Below are positions 33,995 to 43,880 of a stretch of 64,000 nt of DNA, piece by piece. The notes under the pieces were generated by a model, which saw only the letters and a program-made list of their open reading frames with translations, was not told the origin of the DNA and did no database searches. The stretch's first letter is position 1. Each line of letters starts with the position of its first letter. Made by a program: the position numbers and the translations under genes. The DNA comes from Bacillus timonensis (GTDB lineage Bacteria; Bacillota; Bacilli; Bacillales; Bacillaceae_L): assembly GCA_020171895.1 (NCBI GenBank), contig JAIVAN010000012.1, forward strand, positions 1 through 64,000. The letters are read 5' to 3'.

Positions 33995-35329
33995 ATGTCA
34001 AAAATCAGAATGGTATTAACAGCTAAAGACACAGAAGATCGTTTGACAGAACAGCAGGGTCTTTCATTTACGAAAAATGCATCAAATGTCGATATTAGCA
34101 TTGACCCAACCACTGAATATCAAACGATGCTTGGTTTTGGTGGAGCATTTACGGAGGCAACTGCTTACACGCTCTCTCAAATGTCAAGTGATAAGAGAGC
34201 GGAAGTATTGCGTAGCTATTTTGATCAAAAAGAAGGATTAGGCTACACAATTGGACGAGTTCATATCCATAGCTGTGATTTTGCATTAGAAAATTACACG
34301 TATGTGGAAGAAAACGATGTAGAGCTTAAAACGTTTAATATTGAACGAGATCATAAGTGGGTTATTCCTTTAGTTAAGGATGCAATGGAAGTAAAGGGTG
34401 GTTCAATTCCTTTACTAGCTTCCCCTTGGAGTCCTCCTGCCTGGATGAAAACAAATAATGAAATGAACCATGGCGGAAAGCTTTTGCCTGAATATAGAGA
34501 TGCATGGGCTACTTATTATACAAAGTTCATTGATTCCTATGAAAAGGAAGGCTTGAATATTTGGGGAATTACGGTTCAAAATGAACCTGCAGCTGTCCAA
34601 GTATGGGACTCTTGTATATATACAGCAGAGGAAGAAAGAGATTTTGTGAAAAATCACTTAGGTCCTATCATGCATAAAAATGGTCATGAAGATGTGAAGA
34701 TTATTATTTGGGATCATAATCGAGATATCGTTGTAGAACGTGCATCAACCGTTCTTGAGGATCCTGAGGCAGCTAAGTATGTATGGGGAACCGGTATCCA
34801 TTGGTATGTAAGTGAAGAGTTCCACAAAGTGGGCGAAGTGCATGACCGTTTTCCTGATAAACATTTGCTATTTACTGAAGGCTGCCAAGAAGGTGGCGTA
34901 AAGCTAGGTGAGTGGTTTACTGGAGAACGTTATGGGCGTAACATGATCGGAGATATTAACAACTGGGTAGAAGGCTACTTAGATTGGAACATGGTTCTTA
35001 ATGAAGAGGGCGGTCCTAACCATGTTCGAAATCTCTGTGATGCACCAATTATTGCGGACACGAAAACAAATGAATTGCACTATAATAGTTCATTTTACTA
35101 TATTGGTCATTTCAGTAAATATGTTCGTCCAGGTGCTAAAAGAATTAAAGTCGAAACGACAAATAGTGAGCTTCAAACAAGTGGATTTTTAAATGAAGAT
35201 GGTACAGTAGCAATTATTGTGATGAATGAGACAGATGAAAAAAGCACGTTTACTATGGGATATAATGGTGAAAGCTGTCAAACGGAACTTCCTCCGCATT
35301 CAATCGCTACTTATCTTTTCGAAAAGTAA
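33995..35329 (+). CDS. GH30 family glycosidase (beta-glucosidase/glucanase type)
   Basis: 444 residues, typical GH30 length. F-G-G-A-F-T-E-A-T-A near residue 48, S-P-W-S-P-P-A-W-M-K-T near 147, acid/base Glu in V-Q-N-E-P-A near 200, nucleophile in L-F-T-E-G-C near 303, and a C-terminal beta domain. No signal peptide, so cytoplasmic. Probably cleaves branched or substituted glucan oligosaccharides, e.g. beta-1,6 linkages; substrate inferred. ATG with GGGGTG upstream. Confidence 0.9.
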   Translation: MSKIRMVLTAKDTEDRLTEQQGLSFTKNASNVDISIDPTTEYQTMLGFGGAFTEATAYTLSQMSSDKRAEVLRSYFDQKEGLGYTIGRVHIHSCDFALENYTYVEENDVELKTFNIERDHKWVIPLVKDAMEVKGGSIPLLASPWSPPAWMKTNNEMNHGGKLLPEYRDAWATYYTKFIDSYEKEGLNIWGITVQNEPAAVQVWDSCIYTAEEERDFVKNHLGPIMHKNGHEDVKIIIWDHNRDIVVERASTVLEDPEAAKYVWGTGIHWYVSEEFHKVGEVHDRFPDKHLLFTEGCQEGGVKLGEWFTGERYGRNMIGDINNWVEGYLDWNMVLNEEGGPNHVRNLCDAPIIADTKTNELHYNSSFYYIGHFSKYVRPGAKRIKVETTNSELQTSGFLNEDGTVAIIVMNETDEKSTFTMGYNGESCQTELPPHSIATYLFEK

Positions 35330-35439
35330 TTATCGCTCAGATTGTCATTAATGATTTAGAAGCGAATTGAATTAAGTTTTCTGAGGTGAAGGTTAAATAA
35401 CCTTCACCTCATTGATTAAATAGCACAAGAGGTGGAAAA

Positions 35440-38400
35440 ATGATGTCTAATCAAAAATACTCATTCGACCAAGAAAATAGATTTGTAATTGAGGACTATG
35501 ACAAAGCAAAGACATTCTCTAGCTTTTTACCTGGTATTGCGGGAGTTAATGGAATTCCAATGTGGACGTTTTATGTAAATCGTGGCCAAGGGATCTGTAG
35601 CTTTGGGATAAAGGATAAAAATTCACCAATTATGGAATTTTCACCAGCAAATATTGCGTACAAGAATGTTTCGGTAAGTGGTTTTCGTACGTTTATTAAA
35701 TTAAAGAATGAAAACAGAGTGATTGAGCCATTTTCACCGATTCCAAATCACTCAAAAATTAATAGAAAAATGTATGTGAGTGCCAATCAGTTAACAATAG
35801 AAGAAATAAATGAAGTAGACGGCTTTAAAGTTAAGGTAGATTATTTTAATATGCCAGAAACAAACTTTGCTGGTTTAGTTCGAAAAGTAGAAATAACGAA
35901 CTTAAAAAACGAGGCTGTTGAAGTTGAAGTCATTGATGGTATGCCAGAAATCTTACCTTATGGAGTAGAGAATGCAGCATATAAGGAAGTTGGTAATCTC
36001 CTAAGAAGCTGGATGGAGGTTTATAATCTAGAAAATCAAATTCCATATTACCATGTAAGAGCAAGTATGGGAGATGAGGCAGAGGTTACTGAAGTAACAA
36101 GTGGGCATTTTTATTTAACGTTTTCTGATGAAGAAAAACTAATTTCACCAATCGTTGATGCGGAGCTTATTTTTGGTCAGGATTTATCTCTTCAACACCC
36201 AGAATATTTTATGAGTCATTCCTTAGAAGCAATTAGATCAACTGCTCAAGTGACTGCAAATAAAGTTCCTTGTGGATTTACTCCAGTTAGTCGTACGATT
36301 GCTTCTAATGAAACAATGACAATTTCTAGTATTATTGGTCACGTTTCAGACATGGAACTGATTCATCAGCAGTTGGATGAAATCGTTAGTCTTTCTTATA
36401 TTAACGAGAAGCAAAAGGTTGCAAATGAGTTAATTAGAGAGTTAACAAATACAATTGATACATCTACATCTTCTCAAGTGTTTGATGAATACTCTCGTCA
36501 AAGCTACCTTGATAACGTACTACGTGGCGGATACCCATTCCTGTTAGAAAATGGTGGAGAAGGTTTTGTTTATCATCTGTTTTCTAGAAAACATGGAGAT
36601 TTAGAGCGAGACTATAACTTCTTTTCGATAGCTCCTGAGTATTATTCACAGGGTAATGGAAATTTCCGTGATGCGAATCAAAATAGAAGAAATGATATCT
36701 ATTTCAATCCTAAAGTTGGAAGCTTTAACGCAAAGATGTTTATGAGTTTGATTCAAGCAGATGGATATAATCCTTTATCTGTTGAAGGATGCTCTTTTGC
36801 CATCAAGAAAGATCAACAGGATAAAGTAGCAGGGCTTATTGAACAATACGTACAAAGTCACCAAACTGAAGTTGAAGAAATTTTGCTAGGGAAATTTACT
36901 CCTGGAAAAATTGTAAACTTCTTATCAAACGAAAAAGTTCAATTAACTCTATCAGAAAATGAATTCCTTACTGAAGTGTTAAAGCTTTCAGAGCAAAACA
37001 TCGAAGCGAGCTTTGGAGAAGGGTTCTGGATCGATCATTGGACGTACAATTTAGATTTAGTTGAGAGCTATTTAGATATTTATCCGGATCGTATAGAAGA
37101 CTTTATGTTTCATGATAAGAGCTATAAGTTTTTTGACAGTCCAGTATACGTACTTCCAAGAAGTGAAAAGTATGTGTTGTCAAAAGGGAAGGTTAGACAA
37201 TATGGCTCTATTTTAGAAGATGAAGAAAAAATGGAGAAACTTGGCCTATCAATCAATGACACCAACTGGTTACGCACAAATCATGGGCATGGGAATGTAT
37301 ATGAAACGAACCTGTTTGTGAAATTGTTATCACTATCATTAAACAAATTTGCTACATTAGACCCGTATGGAATGGGTGTTGAAATGGAAGCAAACAAACC
37401 AGGTTGGAATGATGCGATGAATGGTCTTCCTGGAATTTTTGGTTCGGGGATGAGTGAAACGTTCGAATTAAAACGAATAGTTCAAAACATCCTTTCTACC
37501 ATTGAGCAAGTAGAGAATCACACAATCGATCTACCAGTCGAGATCCACTCTTTCATGAACCATATCAATAGGCTTCTGTCTGAATATCAAAATGAAAATG
37601 TAAACGATTTTGATTATTGGAACGAGATGTCATATGTTAGAGAAGAGTATCGTAAACAAATCCGTTTCGGAATCGATGGTAAAGAAGAACAGGTTCAATT
37701 AAACGCGATAAAAGAAATCGTTGAAAAAGTTCTATGGAAATTGGATGCAGGAATTGAAAAGGCAAAAGAACTTGGGAATGGCCTTTACCCTACTTATTTC
37801 TCTTTTGAAGCAGAAGATTTTGAAGTAGTGAAAGATGAAAATGGAAAAGAAGTGAAAAGTCATTACGGATTACCAAAAGTCACTGTGAAAGAATTTAGTG
37901 TCCGTGCACTTCCATATTTCCTTGAAGCTCCTGCACGAGCATTTAAAACGATTCAAAATGTTGAAAACGCGAAAGAACAATACAATACGATAAAAGAATC
38001 GGATTTATTTGACAAGAAGATTCATATGTATAAGACATCTGTGAGCTTGGAAGATCAATCACATGAAATCGGTAGAATAAAAGCCTTCACTCCTGGTTGG
38101 CTAGAAAGAGAATCCGTTTTCTTACACATGTCATATAAATATTTACTTGGCTTATTAAAAGCTGGCTTACATGATGAATTCTTTAATGAAATGAAAACAT
38201 CATTAGTTCCATTTGTAGACCCTGAGGTTTACGGTAGAAGTATTCTTGAAAATTCATCGTTTATTGCAAGCTCAGTCAATCCAGATCCATCAACACATGG
38301 TAGAGGATTTGTCGCTCGTCTAAGTGGGTCAACTGCAGAATTTTTGAGCATGTGGACGTATATGATGATTGGTAAAAAACCATTTAAATTGGTTGATGAT

Positions 38401-38673
38401 GCACTATCATTCTCTTTATCTCCAGTTCTTCCTGGCTGGTTATTTAAAGAAGATGGCAGCCTTTCATTTAAACTTTTCGGACAAACAGAGGTTGTATATC
38501 ACAACGAGAAGAGAGCGAACACATATGGTATTAATAAACCTCAAATTGAAGCGTTCATTTTACATGATGAGCATGGTCAAAAGAAGGAAATAAAAGCACA
38601 CTATATTAGTGGTGAAGATGCTTACGGAATTAGGGATAATAAGTTTACGAAAATTGAAGTGATCTTCAGTTAA
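35440..38673 (+). CDS. Large GH94/GH161-type beta-glucan phosphorylase
   Basis: 1077 residues (or 1076 from the second ATG), longer than GH94 cellobiose phosphorylases (~800) and matching GH161 beta-1,3-glucan phosphorylases. The N-terminal beta-sandwich contains W-T-F-Y-V-N-R-G-Q-G-I-C-S-F-G near residue 43; the (alpha/alpha)6 part has F-G-E-G-F-W-I-D-H-W-T-Y near 528, with the Asp expected as catalytic acid, and L-D-P-Y-G-M-G-V-E near 645. Phosphorolysis would conserve energy as glucose 1-phosphate. GH161 assignment rests on size, motifs recalled and neighbours. GAGGTGG precedes the start. Confidence 0.8.
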   Translation: MMSNQKYSFDQENRFVIEDYDKAKTFSSFLPGIAGVNGIPMWTFYVNRGQGICSFGIKDKNSPIMEFSPANIAYKNVSVSGFRTFIKLKNENRVIEPFSPIPNHSKINRKMYVSANQLTIEEINEVDGFKVKVDYFNMPETNFAGLVRKVEITNLKNEAVEVEVIDGMPEILPYGVENAAYKEVGNLLRSWMEVYNLENQIPYYHVRASMGDEAEVTEVTSGHFYLTFSDEEKLISPIVDAELIFGQDLSLQHPEYFMSHSLEAIRSTAQVTANKVPCGFTPVSRTIASNETMTISSIIGHVSDMELIHQQLDEIVSLSYINEKQKVANELIRELTNTIDTSTSSQVFDEYSRQSYLDNVLRGGYPFLLENGGEGFVYHLFSRKHGDLERDYNFFSIAPEYYSQGNGNFRDANQNRRNDIYFNPKVGSFNAKMFMSLIQADGYNPLSVEGCSFAIKKDQQDKVAGLIEQYVQSHQTEVEEILLGKFTPGKIVNFLSNEKVQLTLSENEFLTEVLKLSEQNIEASFGEGFWIDHWTYNLDLVESYLDIYPDRIEDFMFHDKSYKFFDSPVYVLPRSEKYVLSKGKVRQYGSILEDEEKMEKLGLSINDTNWLRTNHGHGNVYETNLFVKLLSLSLNKFATLDPYGMGVEMEANKPGWNDAMNGLPGIFGSGMSETFELKRIVQNILSTIEQVENHTIDLPVEIHSFMNHINRLLSEYQNENVNDFDYWNEMSYVREEYRKQIRFGIDGKEEQVQLNAIKEIVEKVLWKLDAGIEKAKELGNGLYPTYFSFEAEDFEVVKDENGKEVKSHYGLPKVTVKEFSVRALPYFLEAPARAFKTIQNVENAKEQYNTIKESDLFDKKIHMYKTSVSLEDQSHEIGRIKAFTPGWLERESVFLHMSYKYLLGLLKAGLHDEFFNEMKTSLVPFVDPEVYGRSILENSSFIASSVNPDPSTHGRGFVARLSGSTAEFLSMWTYMMIGKKPFKLVDDALSFSLSPVLPGWLFKEDGSLSFKLFGQTEVVYHNEKRANTYGINKPQIEAFILHDEHGQKKEIKAHYISGEDAYGIRDNKFTKIEVIFS

Positions 38674-38690
38674 TTTTATTTGATTCTACA

Positions 38691-38772
38691 GAAGGAAATC
38701 TCCGACATCCAATAATACTGACTACAAAGTTTAATGACAGTCAGTATGTGGATAGTGCAGGAGATTTCCTTC
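38691..38772 (+). terminator. Long nested hairpin at end of glucan operon
   Basis: Outer stem GAAGGAAATCTCC / GGAGATTTCCTTC and inner stem ATACTGAC / GTCAGTAT. Works as a terminator on either strand, but the two-layer form is also MITE-like. The rest of 38674-38927 holds no gene. Confidence 0.6.
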
Positions 38773-38927
38773 ACTATTTTATCAACGTTTTAATCCTTCT
38801 TTTATCCTAACAGGCGTGCCCCTCATATAAGTACTCTTTACAACAATAATTTCGTTTTCCCAATAAAAGTTGGGAGTCGATGCTGCTCTGTGCTATGATA
38901 ATAGGCAATGTAATAGGAGGTTTTTTG

Positions 38928-39443
38928 ATGGATAATAATGATATTTTAATTCGATTACGCTATGCACTCGATATAAAAAATACAGAAATGATTGAGATTT
39001 TTAAGCTTGGTGGTGTTCAGTTAAATAAGGAAGAACTCCTTAAGGTGCTGACAAAATCAGATGATCGCTATGACGAAGATGGTGAATTAATTGATTCTGA
39101 TGAGTACATGACATGTAACAACTCAATGTTCGATGCATTTCTAAATGGTTTTATCGTGTTTAAAAGAGGAAAGCAGGATCCTAAGCCTGGACAGTCTACT
39201 GGTCCTGAACCAACCACAAAGAAAAGTGCTAATGTGAATAATCTTCTGCTAAAGAAAGTGAAAATTGCACTCTCGTTAACAAGTGAAGAGATGCTTGATA
39301 TTTTTGAAGAAGCAGGAATAGTCGTTACAAAAAGCGAATTAGGTGCTTTATTAAGAAAAGAAGGCCATAAAAATTACAAAGAGTGCGGGGATAAATTCGC
39401 TAGAAATTTCTTAAAAGGATTAACGTTAAGGTATAGGGGATAA
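38928..39443 (+). CDS. DUF1456 family protein
   Basis: 171 residues with two copies of the ~65-residue DUF1456 module (M-D-N-N-D-I-L-I-R-L-R-Y-A-L-D and L-L-L-K-K-V-K-I-A-L-S-L), each helical with a conserved E-E/K-L-x-x-L-L/T. Found alone in many bacteria; function unknown, perhaps nucleic-acid related. ATG 38928 follows TAGGAGG; upstream in-frame ATGs lack a ribosome site. Confidence 0.85.
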   Translation: MDNNDILIRLRYALDIKNTEMIEIFKLGGVQLNKEELLKVLTKSDDRYDEDGELIDSDEYMTCNNSMFDAFLNGFIVFKRGKQDPKPGQSTGPEPTTKKSANVNNLLLKKVKIALSLTSEEMLDIFEEAGIVVTKSELGALLRKEGHKNYKECGDKFARNFLKGLTLRYRG

Positions 39444-39472
39444 GAGCATTAAAGGATATGTTAGGTGATGAG

Positions 39473-40180
39473 ATGATACATACCTACTTAGGTGAAACTA
39501 TTCGGTTTGAAGTGAAGTATAAAAATCGTACGTCCACTAGCATTGCAATCGATCACTATGGAAACATTGAAGTCTCTGCTCCGAAAGGAACACCAGATGA
39601 TCGAGTGCTTCAATTGTTAGAGGATAAGTGGGCATTGATTCTAGAAAAGGTCAATGAAACGAAAGAAAGAACGCTTGGTCAACAAAAGAAGGTTTATGAC
39701 CATGGTGAGACATTTCTGTATTTAGGAAAGACATACCCAATACAGATTGTTCAAGATGGAACGAACAACCAAGATTATGTTTTGTTTGAAGAAGAGAAGC
39801 TTTATATCTATGTAAAACAGCTTGAAGATGACAAAGTAAAACAAGCCTTGAAACGGTTTTATTATCAACAGTGTAAAGCGTTAGTAGAACGTAGCATCAA
39901 GTTCTATCAGCCTAACTTTAAAGTAAAACCACGTGGTGTCCGTATTAATGATAGCAGCACAACTTGGGGGACATGTGATTCCAACCTACAGTTAACGTTT
40001 AATTGGAAGCTGGCGATGGCACCAATTGAAGTCATCGACTACGTTGTGGTTCACGAAATGTGCCATATGGTCCACCTCAATCACGACCGCTCCTTCTGGC
40101 GTCTCGTTGGAAAAATCATGCCTGATTATAAGGAGAAAGAAAGCTGGTTAGCCCTTTCAAGCTGGAAAATGACCGTTTAA
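39473..40180 (+). CDS. YgjP-like (M48-related) zinc metallopeptidase
   Basis: 235 residues of the DUF45/YgjP type. Zinc motif V-V-H-E-M-C-H-M-V-H-L-N-H near residue 192 (H-E-x-x-H plus downstream His), preceded by S-S-T-T-W-G-T-C-D and F-N-W-K-L. Soluble, no signal peptide. ATG 39473 has TTAGGTGA upstream; ATG 39458 is possible. Biological role unknown. Followed by a terminator. Confidence 0.85.
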   Translation: MIHTYLGETIRFEVKYKNRTSTSIAIDHYGNIEVSAPKGTPDDRVLQLLEDKWALILEKVNETKERTLGQQKKVYDHGETFLYLGKTYPIQIVQDGTNNQDYVLFEEEKLYIYVKQLEDDKVKQALKRFYYQQCKALVERSIKFYQPNFKVKPRGVRINDSSTTWGTCDSNLQLTFNWKLAMAPIEVIDYVVVHEMCHMVHLNHDRSFWRLVGKIMPDYKEKESWLALSSWKMTV

Positions 40181-40185
40181 ACATT

Positions 40186-40214
40186 AAAAGAGTCCACACA
40201 AGGGCTCTTTTTTT
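40186..40214 (+). terminator. Terminator after metallopeptidase gene
   Basis: AAAAGAG / CTCTTTT stem with CC/GG pair and seven T. Confidence 0.75.
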
Positions 40215-40362
40215 AACTTCCGTAAAGATTTTTCGACAAGTGCCTGCACCCACACCAAAATAATAGGGTATAAGCTGATTTAACTCTTAATTCCCCCATT
40301 TCCTACACAGTCCCCCCCGCCATTACATAAAAATAGTGTATGGATAAGGGGGTGTAACCAAA

Positions 40363-41088
40363 TTGCCAAATCAAGTGTCATATAATAAAAAACTTGCTCT
40401 AAAGTTAATGGTCATTTCGGAATTAACGACCTATCAACGTACGCATAGTAAATTGCCTATACCGCTCGGATTTAATTTAGTGAAAGAATTCACTGCAAAT
40501 GCAGTAGGACATCGTGAAAAATTTGGATTTATTCTTCAATCGAAAAATGCTGTCGTAATTGGGTTTAGAGGCAGTGATACGAAGTATGACTGGATTGCAG
40601 ATTCAGAAGTAGCTCAAGTTCCTTTTTTAGGTGGACAAGTGCATCGTGGTTTTTATTCGATATATGATAGTTGTAGACAACAAATCATGGATGCATATCG
40701 CGACAAACTAGATCATACAAAAGATAAAACATTGTATATTACTGGTCATAGTCTAGGTGCTGGTCTTGCTACTTTGCATGCATTAGACGTTAAGTTAAGC
40801 GATATAGGATTCAAGAGAGTTGTGATGTACAATTTTGCTAGTCCTCGAGTTGGAAATCAACAGTTTGCAGCTATTTATAATGCGAATGTTAGGGAAAGTG
40901 TGAGATTTGTAAACAGCGATGATATCGTTCCAAACCTGCCTAGAAAAAACACAGAAAGAGGTAGACGTAATTGGACATACCAACATGTGAGTGCTGGTGT
41001 AAAATTCACATTAATTCCGAGGATTCCTGGTATCGCATATAATCACTCTTTCACAGCCTATCGCAAGGGAATAAAACATCTTCCATGA
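40363..41088 (+). CDS. Class 3 lipase family protein
   Basis: 241 residues, alpha/beta hydrolase of the Lipase_3 type. Nucleophile elbow I-T-G-H-S-L-G-A-G near residue 127, V-I-G-F-R-G-S-D oxyanion region near 66, Asp in F-V-N-S-D-D-I-V-P near 186, His in the final Y-N-H-S-F near 227. No signal peptide. TTG start at 40363 with AAGGGGGTG, an unusual but well-supported start. Confidence 0.9.
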   Translation: MPNQVSYNKKLALKLMVISELTTYQRTHSKLPIPLGFNLVKEFTANAVGHREKFGFILQSKNAVVIGFRGSDTKYDWIADSEVAQVPFLGGQVHRGFYSIYDSCRQQIMDAYRDKLDHTKDKTLYITGHSLGAGLATLHALDVKLSDIGFKRVVMYNFASPRVGNQQFAAIYNANVRESVRFVNSDDIVPNLPRKNTERGRRNWTYQHVSAGVKFTLIPRIPGIAYNHSFTAYRKGIKHLP

Positions 41089-41421
41089 TTGCGGCCTTTA
41101 AATACGAATCTGAACATAGGATATTAACCTTAGTTACAGGACTCTTGCATTCCTCATGTTGTTTATTGAAAAATATTCTACTCTAAAAAGTTCTCTTATT
41201 TGAGAGCTTTTTTTCGCGTTAAGCTATTTTATTGTTACGGATGAAACTAGCTATAACAGGCTGATTAATAGGGGTAAGACAAGCCAATATGACATTTGTC
41301 ATACTCTATACTTGACGTTTGTGACTGTTCGATTTAGATTTGCTTTTCTATAATGAGTGTATTCATTAGAAAACGATGAACCTAAATGCATGAAAAGCAT
41401 AAATAAAAGGAGGACAAGTGA
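41089..41421. other. Lipase-desaturase intergenic region
   Basis: Holds a terminator for the lipase (stem AAGTTCTC / GAGAGCTT, seven T, 41186-41215) and the promoter region of the desaturase. No gene. Confidence 0.6.
41289..41302 (+). promoter_or_regulatory. DesR-type activator site
   Basis: ATGACATTTGTCAT palindrome, with a related half TGACGTTTGTGAC at 41313, upstream of TATAAT (41349-41354) that lacks a good -35. This is the layout of the DesR-activated des promoter of Bacillus, induced by cold through DesK. Confidence 0.7.
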
Positions 41422-42489
41422 ATGTCTACACCTAGTATTGCTAAGTTAAAAAAAGATGTCGCCCCTTATGAAAAAACAGATACGAAGGCTAGTATTATAC
41501 AAATCATTAATACGTTAGGTCCGTTATTTCTTTTATGGTACTTATCGTATCTATCTCTTTCGGTGTCATATTGGATTACATTACCACTATTAATTTTGAC
41601 AGCAGGATTTTTAGTTCGTACATTTATTATTTTCCACGATTGTTGTCACCAATCTTTCTTCAAAAGCCGTAAAGCAAATGATATTCTAGGAACGATAACA
41701 GGCGTTTTAACAGTTGTTCCGTACCAACAATGGAAACATACTCACTCGGTTCACCATGCTACAAGTAGTAACCTAGATAAAAGAGGTACTGGTGACATGT
41801 GGGTACTGACTGTGGATGAGTATGTAAATGCGTCTCTTTGGACAAAAATTTATTACAGAATTTATCGACATCCACTAGTGATGTTTGTGATTGGACCAAT
41901 TGCTGTATTTTTATTTGAATACCGATTTAACCGTAAGGGTGCTAAAAAGAAAGAAAGAATAAATACCTATGTTACAAATATCCTGATTGTTGCGCTGTAT
42001 ACTGCACTTTGCTTAGCGATTGGCTGGAAAGCGTTCTTATTAATTCAAGGACCAGTTTTCTTCTTTTCAGGATTAATGGGCATTTGGTTATTTTATGTGC
42101 AACATCAATTTGAAGATACGTACTTTGAAAATGATGATGAGTGGAGTTATGTTAGAGCTGCAGTAGATGGAAGTTCATTCTATAAGCTACCTAAGGTTCT
42201 TCAATGGATAACGGGGAATATTGGTTATCACCATGTTCATCATTTAAGTCCAAGAGTACCAAACTACAATCTTGAAAAAGCACATAACGAAACACCACCT
42301 CTTCAAAAAGCAACTACCATCACGTTAAGTACAAGTTTGAAATCATTAAATTTCCGTCTATGGGACGAAGATTCGAAGAGGTTTATTAGTTTTAAAGAAA
42401 TGAAAAAGGTCATTAAAAATAAAAACTCTGTTCTAGAAGCAGTGAAGGAAAAGACGACAAGTCGCAGGCCTAGTTTAGAAGGAAAATAA
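41422..42489 (+). CDS. des: Membrane fatty acid desaturase (Des-type)
   Basis: 355 residues. Three His boxes: H-D-C-C-H (72-76), H-T-H-S-V-H-H (106-112) and H-H-V-H-H near 275; about four membrane helices. Introduces a double bond into membrane phospholipid acyl chains to restore fluidity in the cold. ATG follows AGGAGGACAAG. The upstream DesR-like site supports cold control. The csp gene is 1 kb downstream. Confidence 0.92.
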   Translation: MSTPSIAKLKKDVAPYEKTDTKASIIQIINTLGPLFLLWYLSYLSLSVSYWITLPLLILTAGFLVRTFIIFHDCCHQSFFKSRKANDILGTITGVLTVVPYQQWKHTHSVHHATSSNLDKRGTGDMWVLTVDEYVNASLWTKIYYRIYRHPLVMFVIGPIAVFLFEYRFNRKGAKKKERINTYVTNILIVALYTALCLAIGWKAFLLIQGPVFFFSGLMGIWLFYVQHQFEDTYFENDDEWSYVRAAVDGSSFYKLPKVLQWITGNIGYHHVHHLSPRVPNYNLEKAHNETPPLQKATTITLSTSLKSLNFRLWDEDSKRFISFKEMKKVIKNKNSVLEAVKEKTTSRRPSLEGK

Positions 42490-42513
42490 GCTTAGACATT
42501 TATAAAGCTAGTT

Positions 42514-42547
42514 AAATGCCTAATCCATTAAATGGGTTAGGCATTTT
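42514..42547 (+). terminator. Terminator after desaturase gene
   Basis: Stem AAATGCCTAA / TTAGGCATTT with inner CC/GG around ATTAAATG; short T tail. Confidence 0.8.
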
Positions 42548-42697
42548 CTGTAATGTCGACCTCAAAGAATTTGATATTTTCTATGCAAAATAAACAGCAA
42601 TAAAGTTGAGGAAACTGATGAGATTAGTGTAATTTTTTCTTTCTCTCTTATGTGATAAAGTAAACCCGGTATGTGTTTTAAAAGGGAGGGTCGAAAT

Positions 42698-43339
42698 GTG
42701 AGAGAAGGAATGATTCGTTGGACTTTTTTTGTAGTGGGAATGCTTGTACTAGCACTCGGTATAAGTATGACGATAAAAGGGAAACGGTTTGGGATTGGTC
42801 CTTGGGATGTTTTCCACTATGGTTTGTATAAGCATCTTGGCTTAACGGTTGGAACATGGTCGATTATGATAGGATTACTTATCCTATTCACATATGTAAT
42901 CATTAAAAAGGAAATTCCTAAAATTGGTGCATGGTTAAATATGCTACTGCTTGGATTGTTTATTGATCTTTTTCTTTGGTTACTTCCAAATTCAACTACC
43001 TTTTTGGGTGATACTCTTTATTTTATTCCAGGAGTTATTATTTTAGGTTATGGAATTGGTATCTATATTTCTGCTGATTTAGGGGCAGGTCCACGTGACA
43101 GCTTAATGCTTATCATTATGGAAAAGTTTGGTTGGTCTGTGAAATCAGTTCGAAATGGAATGGAGCTAACTGTATTTATCTTAGGTTGGATGCTAGGGGG
43201 ACCTATAGGGATAGGCACGCTATTCATAGCTATGTTCCTTGGAACGGTAGTAAATGTATCGTTACGACAGAGTAAACATGCAATTGAAAGGATTTTAGCA
43301 CGACGATCAAATGTACATTTATTGAAAGTAGAGAGCTAA
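42698..43339 (+). CDS. YczE/YitT-like multipass membrane protein
   Basis: 213 residues with five or six membrane helices. G-I-G-P-W-D-V-F-H-Y-G near residue 31 and the inverted echo G-A-G-P-R-D-S-L-M near 128 mark the duplicated motif of the YczE/YyaS family. Role unknown; in B. subtilis a relative affects surfactin production. GTG at 42698 is set by GGGAGGG; ATG 42671 has no ribosome site. Confidence 0.85.
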   Translation: MREGMIRWTFFVVGMLVLALGISMTIKGKRFGIGPWDVFHYGLYKHLGLTVGTWSIMIGLLILFTYVIIKKEIPKIGAWLNMLLLGLFIDLFLWLLPNSTTFLGDTLYFIPGVIILGYGIGIYISADLGAGPRDSLMLIIMEKFGWSVKSVRNGMELTVFILGWMLGGPIGIGTLFIAMFLGTVVNVSLRQSKHAIERILARRSNVHLLKVES

Positions 43340-43527
43340 GAAAATAGCAGATATTGGTCATGACGATTATTAAGTTGCTTTAATGGATACCATCTGTTAT
43401 TCTTAAGAAGAATTATTTTTGTTCGGTCTGTAGGAAAGAAGAAAACTTTAAACTTTTCGCCTTTGATATCTAATTGAGCAATTATAGTAATAAACAGTGG
43501 AATTTATCCACACAGGAGGAAACACAC
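43340..43527 (+). promoter_or_regulatory. Csp gene leader region
   Basis: About 190 bp before the csp start. It probably contains the promoter and a long untranslated leader of the kind that folds differently in the cold, ending in CACAGGAGGAAAC. No specific structure is claimed. Confidence 0.4.
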
Positions 43528-43728
43528 ATGCAAGAAGGTACAGTAAAATGGTTTAACGCAGAAAAAGGTTTCGGTTTCATCGAAGTTGCTGGTGGAGAAG
43601 ACGTATTCGTACATTTCTCAGCTATCCAAGGCGAAGGCTTTAAATCTTTAGACGAAGGTCAAAAAGTTACGTTTGAAACAGAGCAAGGTCAACGTGGACT
43701 TCAAGCTACTAACGTTAGAAAAGCATAA
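43528..43728 (+). CDS. Cold shock protein (Csp family)
   Basis: 66 residues, a single cold-shock domain with RNP1 K-G-F-G-F-I and RNP2 V-F-V-H-F. Begins [10 protein letters not shown], standard for CspB/C/D proteins. Single-stranded RNA/DNA chaperone. ATG 43528 has a strong AGGAGG; longer in-frame starts are artefacts. Confidence 0.96.
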   Translation: MQEGTVKWFNAEKGFGFIEVAGGEDVFVHFSAIQGEGFKSLDEGQKVTFETEQGQRGLQATNVRKA

Positions 43729-43733
43729 TTAGT

Positions 43734-43761
43734 AAGGACTCTATTCTAGAGTCCTTTTTTT
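43734..43761 (+). terminator. Terminator after csp
   Basis: Stem AAGGACTC / GAGTCCTT and seven T. Confidence 0.9.
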
Positions 43762-43880
43762 AATGGACGTGATGGTAAAGTAACGAAAATAAATTCCTAA
43801 TGAACAGCGTTGTATTTCCAAAGTAGACTTCCATGCAATGTGAGAATTGCACCATGAAGGATGAAAATGTTTAATTGTTA

